From an uncultured Tateyamaria sp. (lineage in GTDB: Bacteria > Pseudomonadota > Alphaproteobacteria > Rhodobacterales > Rhodobacteraceae): a stretch of DNA of 64,000 nt. The stretch spans positions 434,001-498,000 of the forward strand of contig NZ_CANMEU010000002.1 of assembly GCF_947497045.1 (NCBI RefSeq). The letters are read 5' to 3'. Below, piece after piece: positions 52,069 to 60,438 of the stretch (position 1 is its first letter; each line of letters starts with the position of its first letter). The notes under the pieces were generated by a model. It was given only the letters and a program-made list of their open reading frames with translations, had not been told where the DNA came from and searched no databases. The translations under genes and the position numbers were made by a program.

Positions 52069-53424
52069 TCAGGCACGGCGCGCGCCCGCAAGCACTGCCG
52101 CAAATCCAACCAAAAAAACCATGACGCAGATCACCAGCAGCTGCTCGTATTTATGTCCCTCGGGCAGCAGCGCGGCAATGCTTGGCCAACCGCGCGCGAA
52201 ATAGGCGAAGGCCCCAAGGATCGCAGCCCCGAACGCGACCCCATAAGACCAGACCGGCACCGCACGCCCCATCACGAGGCCCACAATCAGCACGGGCGTC
52301 AGAAACATCGAAGCCGTACCGCTGACCGCCACCGCGTCAAACAGCGTCGCATTGCCCCAAAGCGTCAGCGCCGCCCCAAGCGCCATGAACACCCCCATCA
52401 CGGCCCGCCCGCCTGCGAGCGAACGGGGCGCTGCGCGCAGTTCTTCGACCACCAATCGGGCGGCCGAGGCCAGTGCCGAATCCAGCGTCGACATGGCCGA
52501 GACCAACAATGACACCATCAGCAATGCAAAGACCCACGGCGGGAACATCCCCGCCCATGTGCCGATCAACTCACCTTCATATTCTGCGCCCACAAGGCTG
52601 GCCTGTATCCCGAAAAAGCCAAATCCAATGATACACAAGGTGGACAGCCAGAACGCGTGCACAAATGATCGCCGGGTCGTGGCCTCATCCGCCAGAAACC
52701 CGCGATCCATCATCACGGGGTCATGGGCCGGATAGGAAAACACCTGCAACAGCGCGACCACCAGCAAAACCCATCCGTTATAGGCCCCCGCCGTGCCCGG
52801 CGCGCTCAGCACCGCACCCCATGAAAAACCGGGGCTGAGGATCAAAAACACGAAGGCGACCACAAACACGATCAGAAACACCGCCATCTGCATGACATCC
52901 GTGCGCAGGGCCGCACTCAAGCCGCCCCACGCCGCATAGGAAAGGCCGACAATGGCCACCAACACAATGGCATAGGTCGCACTGCCCGCAATCACGGCAC
53001 CTGCGATCAAACCGACGACCAGCAGATTGGAAAAGACTTCGGACAGCAGGCGCAGCCCGATCACCACGTTATATGTACCCGTCCCGATCATGCCAAAGCG
53101 CGCACCCAGCCAGTCCTGAACCGACCCTGCCCCACCGGCGCGCAAGCGGGTCACGATAAAACCACCCGTCAGGAAACTGCCGTAATAGGCCGCATAGGCC
53201 AACGTGCCCGCAATCCCGTAGAAATAGCCCAAAATGGCCGCGTTCATCAGACTGCGCGCAAAAATCCATGTGGTGACCTGGCTCAGGACCAACACCCACA
53301 ATCCCGGTGCCTGCACCCCGGCACGGCCCACAAAAAAGCCCTCGACCGTCGCGCGGCGGGGTGCGGCCAACACACTGATCACAATCAGGAATACAAAGCT
53401 GGCGATCAGAATGGTGGGGGACAT
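52069..53424 (-). CDS. Sodium:solute symporter family protein
   Basis: A 451-residue membrane protein with about 12 to 13 hydrophobic segments in the SSS (LeuT-like) pattern. Key features: EGFFVGRAGVQAPGLWVLVL in the first helix, the unwound-helix region QVTTWIFARSLMNAAILG, and SAMSTLDSALASAARLVVEE, where the Ser residues form the sodium site. The substrate is unknown. ATG 53424 with GAGAG upstream is chosen; the longer frame overlaps a repeat. It is the first gene of the unit with the ABC ATPase and the Lin0512 pair. Confidence 0.87.
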   Translation of the reverse strand: MSPTILIASFVFLIVISVLAAPRRATVEGFFVGRAGVQAPGLWVLVLSQVTTWIFARSLMNAAILGYFYGIAGTLAYAAYYGSFLTGGFIVTRLRAGGAGSVQDWLGARFGMIGTGTYNVVIGLRLLSEVFSNLLVVGLIAGAVIAGSATYAIVLVAIVGLSYAAWGGLSAALRTDVMQMAVFLIVFVVAFVFLILSPGFSWGAVLSAPGTAGAYNGWVLLVVALLQVFSYPAHDPVMMDRGFLADEATTRRSFVHAFWLSTLCIIGFGFFGIQASLVGAEYEGELIGTWAGMFPPWVFALLMVSLLVSAMSTLDSALASAARLVVEELRAAPRSLAGGRAVMGVFMALGAALTLWGNATLFDAVAVSGTASMFLTPVLIVGLVMGRAVPVWSYGVAFGAAILGAFAYFARGWPSIAALLPEGHKYEQLLVICVMVFLVGFAAVLAGARRA

Positions 53425-53516
53425 GGATGTACTCTCGCAATGGGTTTTTTTGCGCGGCCTAACAGGGCAAAGGCCCGCACGCCAGCACGGCCACACAAAT
53501 GTGATGGAACGGCTTC

Positions 53517-53578
53517 GGGGGACGGTGGGTGGGTGCCTTTTGAGCATCGCTCAAAACAGACCAGCCTCCGACCGCCCG
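53517..53578 (+). repeat. Dispersed intergenic element, family 2, copy 4
   Basis: GGGGGACGGTGGGTGGGTGC leads into the perfect hairpin TTTTGAGC-ATC-GCTCAAAA (53538-53556), then CAGACC and a C-rich tail. It lies between two minus-strand genes, the repair protein and the symporter, with the same plus-strand orientation as the other three copies. Confidence 0.7.
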
Positions 53579-53580
53579 CA

Positions 53581-54708
53581 TCAGGTGATCTCGAATGCCG
53601 CCTCGGCCCGGTCCACGCCGTTCACCTGCACCATCACCGCATGCGCACCGGGATACAGCGCAAACGTGGTGGCGTTGGCCTTCAGCTTGTGGACCTTGCG
53701 CAAGACCAGAGGGATGCCCGGCGCAACCTTGCCCACCTTCAACTTGAACACTTTTTCGCCCGTCTTGCCGCCGGGGCGCGCAAAACGGATGCGGTAATCC
53801 ACCAACACGAGGGCCGCTTCGGACGTGGTGATCGTGACCTCAAAGTCCAGCGGATCACCCATTGCGACGACAGGGGTTGCCACCTCAAGAGCCACATCCA
53901 CGGCAACATCGCGCGCATAGCCCAACATCGCCATCGCGCCGGGATGCCCGTCCTTGATCAGCGTGCGCAAGGCATGGCGGCGCATCCAGTCCAGCTCTTT
54001 CGGGGATTGCTTGCCTGCCTTGTCCCACTTGGCCAGACGGTCCAGCACCGTTTGGGGGTCGTCCTTGGCCACGTCATTCAGATGGTTCGCTACCGACCGG
54101 GTGACAAAGCGGGTCTGATCGCCGTGCAGCGCATCCAGCAGCAGCAAGGTTTGCGCCCCGCCCACCTCGACCTTGCGCGCCCATGGCAGCTTGGGCCTTG
54201 TACCTTCGCTGACCAGACGGCGCACATGATAATTGTCGCTTCGCGCCCAGATCGCCAGCCGGGCCAGCACCTCGTCCGGCCAGCGGTTCAGGAAGGGACG
54301 GATATAGAACTCCATCGAAAACCGCTGCGTGGCCGCATGCAGCAGATCAAGGGCGCGGTCGCGGTGATCTTCAAGCCCATGACGCACCGCCAAAACCCCC
54401 GGCACCGCATGGATGAAGCGGCCAAAGTCATCGTCGCGCAAGGTGGGGTCAAGTGGTGCGGGCATGGCCGCCTCCAACTGATCCGCCATGGTTGGGAAGT
54501 CGGCGGCCAGATAGGGCTCAACACAGTCCGCGAACCAATCCAGACACTCCATCAACGTGCGATCCGCAATCCCCGACAACGCCGCCGCGTGAAAGGCGGC
54601 GTGATCGAACCCCGGAACTCCGGCTGCAAATTCGCCCGCCAGATCACCCAAGGACTCTGCGTTAAACAACTGGTCCTTCAATGAAAACGTGGCCGGGGCG
54701 CGGGCCAT
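53581..54708 (-). CDS. AlkC/AlkD-like DNA alkylation repair protein
   Basis: A 375-residue HEAT-like repeat protein. Residues 50-280 are helical repeats with the family blocks WARSDNYHVRRLVSEGTRPK and RSVANHLNDVAKDDPQTVLD; the final 90 residues are beta-rich (PLDFEVTITTSEAALVLVDY) like an Ig-type domain found at the end of some AlkC proteins. It likely removes 3-methyl- or 7-methyl-purines from DNA. The start overlaps the SDR stop by one base (TGATG). The SDR gene upstream has no evident link to repair. Confidence 0.82.
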   Translation of the reverse strand: MARAPATFSLKDQLFNAESLGDLAGEFAAGVPGFDHAAFHAAALSGIADRTLMECLDWFADCVEPYLAADFPTMADQLEAAMPAPLDPTLRDDDFGRFIHAVPGVLAVRHGLEDHRDRALDLLHAATQRFSMEFYIRPFLNRWPDEVLARLAIWARSDNYHVRRLVSEGTRPKLPWARKVEVGGAQTLLLLDALHGDQTRFVTRSVANHLNDVAKDDPQTVLDRLAKWDKAGKQSPKELDWMRRHALRTLIKDGHPGAMAMLGYARDVAVDVALEVATPVVAMGDPLDFEVTITTSEAALVLVDYRIRFARPGGKTGEKVFKLKVGKVAPGIPLVLRKVHKLKANATTFALYPGAHAVMVQVNGVDRAEAAFEIT

Positions 54709-55487
54709 CAGATCGTGGCCACCGTCGCACCGCCATCCAAGAGCAGGTTCTGACCCACAATGAACCCCGCATGTTGCGAACACAGGAACGCGCAGGCTGC
54801 GCCAAACTCTTCGCGCGTGCCATAGCGCCCCGCCGGGATCGTGGCCGCGCGTTGGCTACGGGCCTCGTCCAGCGTGATCCCTTGGGCCTTCACCACTCCG
54901 CCATCCAGCGCGTCAGCCCGGTCCGTGGCGTGAATGCCCGGGAGCAGGTTGTTGATGGTCACGCCGCTGCCTGCGACCTGCCGCGAGGTGCCCGCGACAT
55001 AGCCCGTGAGGCCCGTGCGCGCCGCATTGGACAGCCCCAGAACCGCAATGGGAGCCTTGACGGATTGCGAGGTGATGTTGACCACACGGCCCCACCCCCG
55101 GTCCATCATGCCCGGCACCAGCGCCTTAATCAGCGCGATGGGGGCCAGCATGTTGGCATCCAGTGCTGCAATGAAATCGTCCCGATCCCAGTCCGTCCAC
55201 ATCCCCGGAGGAGGGCCGCCCGCGTTGTTGACCAGGATGTCAGCGTCACCCGCTGCCGCGATCAAGGCCGCCTGCCCTTGGGATGTGGTCACATCTGCGG
55301 CGACGGTCGTCACCTCAACGCCGTGGGCATCGCGAATGGCTTGCGCAGAGGCTTCAAGCGCCTCAGCACCGCGCGCGTTCATCACCAGCGACACGCCCGC
55401 AGCCGCCAGCGCCTCGGCACAGCCCAAACCCAATCCCCTGGAGGACGCGCACACGACCGCCCGCTTGCCCGAAAGTCCCAGATCCAT
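54708..55487 (-). CDS. SDR family protein lacking the usual catalytic Tyr/Lys
   Basis: A 259-residue short-chain dehydrogenase fold: cofactor motif VVCASSRGLGLGCAEAL at residues 11-27, NNAGGPPPG, and VNITSQSVKAPIAVLGLSNA. Where classical SDRs have YxxxK, this reads LGLSNAA, so the Tyr and Lys are missing. The same substitution is seen in the BKR_like_SDR_like subgroup, whose activity is uncertain. AAGGAGAG before ATG 55487 fixes the start. It may bind a cofactor without classical catalysis. Confidence 0.83.
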   Translation of the reverse strand: MDLGLSGKRAVVCASSRGLGLGCAEALAAAGVSLVMNARGAEALEASAQAIRDAHGVEVTTVAADVTTSQGQAALIAAAGDADILVNNAGGPPPGMWTDWDRDDFIAALDANMLAPIALIKALVPGMMDRGWGRVVNITSQSVKAPIAVLGLSNAARTGLTGYVAGTSRQVAGSGVTINNLLPGIHATDRADALDGGVVKAQGITLDEARSQRAATIPAGRYGTREEFGAACAFLCSQHAGFIVGQNLLLDGGATVATI

Positions 55488-55626
55488 CACGTCTCTCCTT
55501 GATCGTTGTTGTCCCATCGGTAACGGGCTGTTCACACAAGCGCCAGTAAAACACCGGGGCGTTGACCGGATCGTGCCACAATTCTAGATTACACCGTCGG
55601 CGAACAGGACCAACAGACCCATATAT

Positions 55627-56628
55627 ATGACCCAAGCCCACTTGCCCCCCACCCAAAATCTGCCTGTCTTTCAGGCCGAAGCCTTTGTGGTGAGCGAGGG
55701 TGCAAATCTGGGTGATGCCATCGGTTGTGCGGACGATTTGATGCTCGACGATGTTTATACGCTGTCCAGTGCTGCCGAAACCGATCGCCTGACATTGAAC
55801 GTCATTGATGACACGCACTTCACTGTGGCCGATACCAGCGCCCGCGGGCAGCCGGGCAATTCGGTCCACCTCGACTGCGCCGCCACGTTCATGTCGCCGG
55901 ATGGGCAAACAACCGATACCCTTGTGCTTGTCGAGGTCGACATGATGGGTCACATCGCGCAGACCTACCTGTTGCCGATGGCGCGGCTGGCACCGCGGAC
56001 CAACTATGCGCTTGTGGGTATCGACACGGAAAACCTGCGCACCCGCATTGCACACCTGACCTGCGCGCGGTTCACACGCGGCACCCACATCACGCTGGCC
56101 TCGGGCGCACAAACCCCGATCGAGGATTTGCGCGTGGGCGACCGGATCCTCACCCGCAATGACGGCGTGCAGGCCATCCGCTGGATCGGCGAAGCGACCG
56201 TGCGGGCGGTGGGTGATTTCGCCCCAATCCGCATCCGCGCGGGCACGCTGAACAATGACCGAGATCTGATCGTCTCGCCCGACCACCGCCTGTTCATCTA
56301 CCAGCGCACCGATCGCTTGGGGGCAGGCCGCTCCGAGTTGCTGGTCAAGGCGCGCCATCTGGTCAACGGCGAGACGGTGATCGTGCAGGATGGCGGCTTT
56401 GTCGACTATTTCGAGCTGCTGTTTGATACCCATCAGATCATCTATGCCGAAGGGATCGCAGCGGAATCCATGCTGATCGACACGCGCAGCGCGCCCGTGG
56501 TGCCCACCGAAGTCAGCGCATTGCTGACTGCGCACACAGATGCCGGGCTGTCCGGCCTTGATGTGACGGAGACTCTGCTCGATCGCCCGGATGCAGTAGA
56601 GATCCTGCGCCGCGCCTCGACCCGGTAA
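55627..56628 (+). CDS. Hint-domain protein with displaced Cys
   Basis: A 333-residue protein. The first 145 residues are beta-prone and acidic, resembling a head domain. The Hint (Hint_2) domain follows: TCARFTRGTHITLASGAQTP, IEDLRVGDRILT, then the block RDLIVSPDHRLFIYQRTD. In the related protein at 45497 the nucleophilic Cys directly precedes FT; here Arg takes that place and a Cys is two residues earlier, so self-cleavage may be lost or altered. The C-terminal part includes FELLFDTHQIIYAEGI, which is typical of this protein group. The start is ATG 55627, without a clear ribosome site. Confidence 0.8.
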   Translation: MTQAHLPPTQNLPVFQAEAFVVSEGANLGDAIGCADDLMLDDVYTLSSAAETDRLTLNVIDDTHFTVADTSARGQPGNSVHLDCAATFMSPDGQTTDTLVLVEVDMMGHIAQTYLLPMARLAPRTNYALVGIDTENLRTRIAHLTCARFTRGTHITLASGAQTPIEDLRVGDRILTRNDGVQAIRWIGEATVRAVGDFAPIRIRAGTLNNDRDLIVSPDHRLFIYQRTDRLGAGRSELLVKARHLVNGETVIVQDGGFVDYFELLFDTHQIIYAEGIAAESMLIDTRSAPVVPTEVSALLTAHTDAGLSGLDVTETLLDRPDAVEILRRASTR

Positions 56629-56673
56629 TGCAGTCAGCAGCGTTCATGCAACCCTCAGGACACGGGCGGCCCC

Positions 56674-57345
56674 ATGGCTCTTTTTGAATTTGACGATGTC
56701 TCGCTGGATGTGCCCGACGCACTTCTGGACAAGAAACTGACGCAAAAGATGTCGTCCAAGGATTATGAGGGCCCCGAAGCGCGGGCCGTGCGCATGCGGG
56801 TTCAAAAGGATCACCGCGTGCTCGAACTGGGCGGCGGCATTGGCTATATCAGTTCGATCTGCGCCCAGATCACCGCCCCCCAGAACGTCACCACGGTCGA
56901 GGCCAACCCCAAGACCGTCGACGTCATCCGCCAAAACCTGAACCGCAACGGGGCGAACACGGCGCGCGTCATTCACGGCGCGGTTATCGGCGGGTCCATT
57001 GGCAGCGATCACCTCTTGTTCCGTGTGGGCCGGGTCTTTTGGGGGTCGTCCATCGCCGACGACACCGCGTCCCCCGAAGATGTGGTCGAGGTGCCGACCC
57101 TGCTGCTTGCCGACCTCTTGGAGACCTATCGCCCCCACGTGGTCATCATGGATATTGAAGGGGCAGAGCAGTCGTTGTTTGACCAGCCGTGGCCCCGATT
57201 TGTCCGCCATGTCATCGTCGAACTTCATCCGCGAAAATACGCACCAAGTGTGATCAAAAAGATCGTGGATTGCATGTCACAAACCAATCTGACCTACGAT
57301 CCGGGCTGTTCGACCGGGGCGTTGTTGGCGTTTCGGCGGGCGTGA
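56674..57345 (+). CDS. FkbM-type SAM-dependent methyltransferase, second copy
   Basis: A 223-residue protein with SAM motif VLELGGGIGYISS (about residues 49-61), VEANPKTVDVI, and the FkbM late motif VIMDIEGAEQSLF. The end YDPGCSTGALLAF matches the methyltransferase encoded at 24820, showing that they are paralogues within one lineage. It probably methylates a glycan sugar. It follows the Hint gene by 45 bp. Confidence 0.82.
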   Translation: MALFEFDDVSLDVPDALLDKKLTQKMSSKDYEGPEARAVRMRVQKDHRVLELGGGIGYISSICAQITAPQNVTTVEANPKTVDVIRQNLNRNGANTARVIHGAVIGGSIGSDHLLFRVGRVFWGSSIADDTASPEDVVEVPTLLLADLLETYRPHVVIMDIEGAEQSLFDQPWPRFVRHVIVELHPRKYAPSVIKKIVDCMSQTNLTYDPGCSTGALLAFRRA

Positions 57346-57372
57346 TTTGTGGTTGTAAACGACGCACTCGGG

Positions 57373-57416
57373 CACACTGCCCTCTTTGGAACAAGCGGAC
57401 CGACCCAGGCAGTGTG
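57373..57416. terminator. Inverted repeat between convergent genes
   Basis: CACACTGCC pairs perfectly with GGCAGTGTG across 26 bases, between the end of the methyltransferase gene and the end of the MgtC gene. It could terminate both transcripts. No T tract follows, so Rho-independent activity is doubtful. Confidence 0.35.
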
Positions 57417-57469
57417 ATGGTGTTTCGGGTCAGGCGACCTTCTTTGACCATAACCAGTACAAGTCACCA

Positions 57470-58183
57470 CTAGACCCTGCTGGCCCCCACCCGCTCCCAA
57501 TGCAGGTTTGACACTCGCGGATCGCGCAGCAAGGGCATCAGACTTTGGCGCAGCGCCTCTTCGCCGCGCGTGCCAGCACATATGATCACTTCGAGCAGAA
57601 CGCGCTCGGCCTCCTGTTCCCGCTCCAGTCCCAGCAATCGGAAACCGGGGGTGGATGGGATCTCTGCGGCCAGATTGCGCACCGCGCCTTCATCACTTGG
57701 CGCGCAGGACAGCGTCACGTGAAACTCGACCGATGCATCGTGCCCCGATTTGGTCAGACGCGAAAACCACGTTACCACGGGGCGCAAACCGATATTGATG
57801 AACATGATGATGCCGGTCATCGTCAGCGCAATCAGATACGCACCTGTGCCACACATCAAACCGACCGCCGCTGAACACCACAGGGTTGCTGCCGTATTGA
57901 GACCATGGATGGTAAACCCATGACGAAACATGATGCCCGCACCCAAAAAACCGATGCCCGACACCACCTGCGCAGCCACGCGCGTGGGGCTCATATCATC
58001 CGGAAACAAGGCCGCAAAGACAACAAAACCCGCAGCCCCCACGGCGACCAATGCGTTGGTGCGCAGGCCCGCCATCCGCCGCCGGATCTGACGTTCCGAT
58101 CCAATCATAGCACCGCAAAGCATTGCTGCCAAAAGGTTCAACGCCGCCGTGTGCGTCAGAATACCTATCGCCATTTCGTCCAT
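57470..58183 (-). CDS. MgtC/SapB family membrane protein
   Basis: A 237-residue protein with five membrane segments and the family motif GAMIGSERQIRRRMAGLRTN (about residues 24-43), then SGIGFLGAGIMFRHG and HGLNTAATLWCSAAVGL. A soluble C-terminal ACT-like domain follows (VEFHVTLSCAPSDEGAVRNL). MgtC proteins help growth at low magnesium and regulate membrane ATPases. GGAGG precedes the ATG. Confidence 0.9.
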   Translation of the reverse strand: MDEMAIGILTHTAALNLLAAMLCGAMIGSERQIRRRMAGLRTNALVAVGAAGFVVFAALFPDDMSPTRVAAQVVSGIGFLGAGIMFRHGFTIHGLNTAATLWCSAAVGLMCGTGAYLIALTMTGIIMFINIGLRPVVTWFSRLTKSGHDASVEFHVTLSCAPSDEGAVRNLAAEIPSTPGFRLLGLEREQEAERVLLEVIICAGTRGEEALRQSLMPLLRDPRVSNLHWERVGASRV

Positions 58184-58272
58184 CGCCCATCCTCCACCGC
58201 GCAGGCTTGCACGGTGGGGCGAGATACGGCAACCGACATTCTACGGCGGTTCGATCACAATCAATCGACCCT

Positions 58273-58638
58273 TCAGGTTGGATAGAAAAATTCTTCGCGT
58301 GCAATTTTCCCGTCGGCAACAGTGTAAAGCGCCACCTCTTTCATATCGCTGACCTCGCCGCTTTCCTTGTGCTTGACGGTCAGTTCAAAAATGACGGCAA
58401 ACCGGTCGGGGCCGTGCATCATCGGCTCAGAGATATCACCGCCCTGCATTTCAAACGTGGCGTCCCACCACGCGTGCTTGCCGGCAATTGCCTCAAGCCC
58501 CTTGGCCTCGCGGCCCATGCCGTTGTCAGTGGCCTCAACCGACACGGCATCAGGGGCATAGAGCACCTCCAGATTGGCTTGCGTCCGGTTCTCGCGGCAG
58601 CCTGCTACAAGTTCTGTGGCTATTTCATTCAAGTTCAT
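58273..58638 (-). CDS. SnoaL-like (NTF2 fold) protein
   Basis: A 121-residue protein: MNLNEIATELVAGCRENRTQ, LYAPDAVSVEA, a HAWWDATFEMQGGD segment and a C-terminal VALYTVADGKIAREEFFYP. This is the NTF2/SnoaL cone fold, used by small isomerases, hydrolases and ligand carriers; the substrate is unknown. ATG 58638 with GGAGGG upstream is clear. The frame stays open far upstream, antisense to prfC, but that is not coding. Confidence 0.82.
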   Translation of the reverse strand: MNLNEIATELVAGCRENRTQANLEVLYAPDAVSVEATDNGMGREAKGLEAIAGKHAWWDATFEMQGGDISEPMMHGPDRFAVIFELTVKHKESGEVSDMKEVALYTVADGKIAREEFFYPT

Positions 58639-58836
58639 CGGGGCACCCTCCATAGATGTGATGCTTATGGTATAGCACTCGCCCCTGCCATATTTTGTCA
58701 GCACCCCTTCAAAGCTGATCGCGCCGCTTCCTCCGGGGGTATTCCATGAATGTATCAACATTTGGTAAATCGCACCCGACCAGCGTCCATCACGCCTGTG
58801 CTTGCCCCGTATGGCGCGCGCCGATATAGGGCACAT

Positions 58837-60435
58837 ATGCTTGATAACCGTCCAGAATTGCCCCCCGAAGTCGCCCGTCGCCGCACCTTTGCGATCATTT
58901 CGCACCCCGATGCGGGCAAGACGACGCTGACCGAGAAATTCCTGCTGTTTGGCGGTGCCATTCAGATGGCCGGGCAGGTGCGGGCCAAGGGCGAGGCGCG
59001 GCGTACGCGCTCGGACTTTATGGCGATGGAAAAAGACCGCGGGATTTCGGTCTCTGCCTCTGCAATGTCGTTTGATTTCAAAGAGTTCCGGTTCAATCTT
59101 GTAGACACGCCGGGTCACTCCGATTTCTCGGAAGACACCTATCGCACTCTGACGGCGGTGGACGCCGCCGTGATGGTAATTGATGGGGCCAAAGGCGTCG
59201 AAAGCCAGACCCAAAAGCTGTTCGAAGTCTGCCGCTTGCGCGATCTGCCGATCCTGACATTTTGCAATAAAATGGACAGAGAAAGTCGCGATATATTTGA
59301 GATCATTGACGAAATTCAGGAAAACCTTGCAATTGACGTCACCCCAGCCTCTTGGCCAATCGGGGTCGGGCGCGATTTTATCGGCTGTTATGACATCTTG
59401 CGCGACCGGCTTGAGTTGATGGACCGCGCCGACCGCAACAAGGTTGCCGAAAGCATCGAGATTAACGGTTTGGACGACCCCAAACTGGCCGAACATGTAC
59501 CCGCCGACCAGCTTGCCCAACTGCGCGAAGAGCTTGAAATGGCGCGCGAATTGCTGCCGCCTCTCGATGCGACAGCACTGTTGCAAGGTACATTGACCCC
59601 GATTTGGTTCGGCTCGGCCATTAACTCGTTCGGCGTCAAAGAGTTAATGGACGGGATCGCCCAATACGGCCCTCAACCGCAAATCCAAAAGGCCCAACCG
59701 CGAGAGATTTTACCAGAAGAAACAAAGGTTTCCGGCTTTGTCTTCAAAGTTCAGGCCAACATGGATCCCAAGCACCGCGACCGTGTGGCCTTCCTGCGTA
59801 TGGCCTCGGGGCATTTCAAACGCGGCATGAAATTAACCCATGTGCGCAGCAAAAAACCAATGGCCATCTCGAACCCGGTCATGTTTCTGGCCTCGGATCG
59901 CGAACTGGCCGAAGAGGCGTGGGCCGGTGACATCATCGGCATCCCCAACCACGGCCAATTGCGCATCGGTGACACGTTAACAGAAGGGGAACCTTTGCGT
60001 GTTACAGGTATCCCATCCTTTGCGCCGGAATTGTTGCAAGGGGTGCGCGCGGGCGACCCGCTCAAAGCGAAACACTTGGAAAAGGCGCTGATGCAATTCG
60101 CCGAGGAAGGGGCCGCAAAGGTCTTTAAACCGTCTATTGGATCGGGGTTCATTGTCGGCGTGGTGGGCCAGTTGCAATTTGAAGTGCTCGCCAGCCGGAT
60201 TGAGTTGGAATACGGACTGCCCGTACGGTTCGAACAGTCGCAGTTCACCTCGGCACGGTGGGTGAGCGGGGACAAGCAAGCCGTTGAAAAATTTACAGAA
60301 AGCAACAAACAACATATCGCGCACGACAATGATGGCGACATCGTTTACCTGACCCGTCTGCAGTGGGATATCGACCGGGTCGGGCGCGACTATCCGGACG
60401 TGAAACTAACCGCGACCAAGGAAATGATGGTCTGA
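58837..60435 (+). CDS. prfC: Peptide chain release factor 3
   Basis: A 532-residue translational GTPase. G1 is SHPDAGKTTLTEK (about residues 22-34), G3 VDTPGHSDF, G4 CNKMDRES. RF3 recycles RF1/RF2 after termination. The start ATG 58837 gives the family N-terminus; the frame upstream is only open by chance. Its codons are more A/T-ending than its neighbours and include TTA leucine codons, rare elsewhere in the window. A glycosyltransferase gene follows after a 3-bp gap. Confidence 0.96.
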   Translation: MLDNRPELPPEVARRRTFAIISHPDAGKTTLTEKFLLFGGAIQMAGQVRAKGEARRTRSDFMAMEKDRGISVSASAMSFDFKEFRFNLVDTPGHSDFSEDTYRTLTAVDAAVMVIDGAKGVESQTQKLFEVCRLRDLPILTFCNKMDRESRDIFEIIDEIQENLAIDVTPASWPIGVGRDFIGCYDILRDRLELMDRADRNKVAESIEINGLDDPKLAEHVPADQLAQLREELEMARELLPPLDATALLQGTLTPIWFGSAINSFGVKELMDGIAQYGPQPQIQKAQPREILPEETKVSGFVFKVQANMDPKHRDRVAFLRMASGHFKRGMKLTHVRSKKPMAISNPVMFLASDRELAEEAWAGDIIGIPNHGQLRIGDTLTEGEPLRVTGIPSFAPELLQGVRAGDPLKAKHLEKALMQFAEEGAAKVFKPSIGSGFIVGVVGQLQFEVLASRIELEYGLPVRFEQSQFTSARWVSGDKQAVEKFTESNKQHIAHDNDGDIVYLTRLQWDIDRVGRDYPDVKLTATKEMMV

Positions 60436-60438
60436 ACG

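Noticed and set aside
58639-59586. Long open frame on the minus strand opposite prfC, continuous with the SnoaL-like gene
   Set aside because: The SnoaL-like gene has a clear ribosome site and ATG at 58638, and the plus-strand GTPase motifs explain the codon pattern; the antisense frame shows no recognisable domain.
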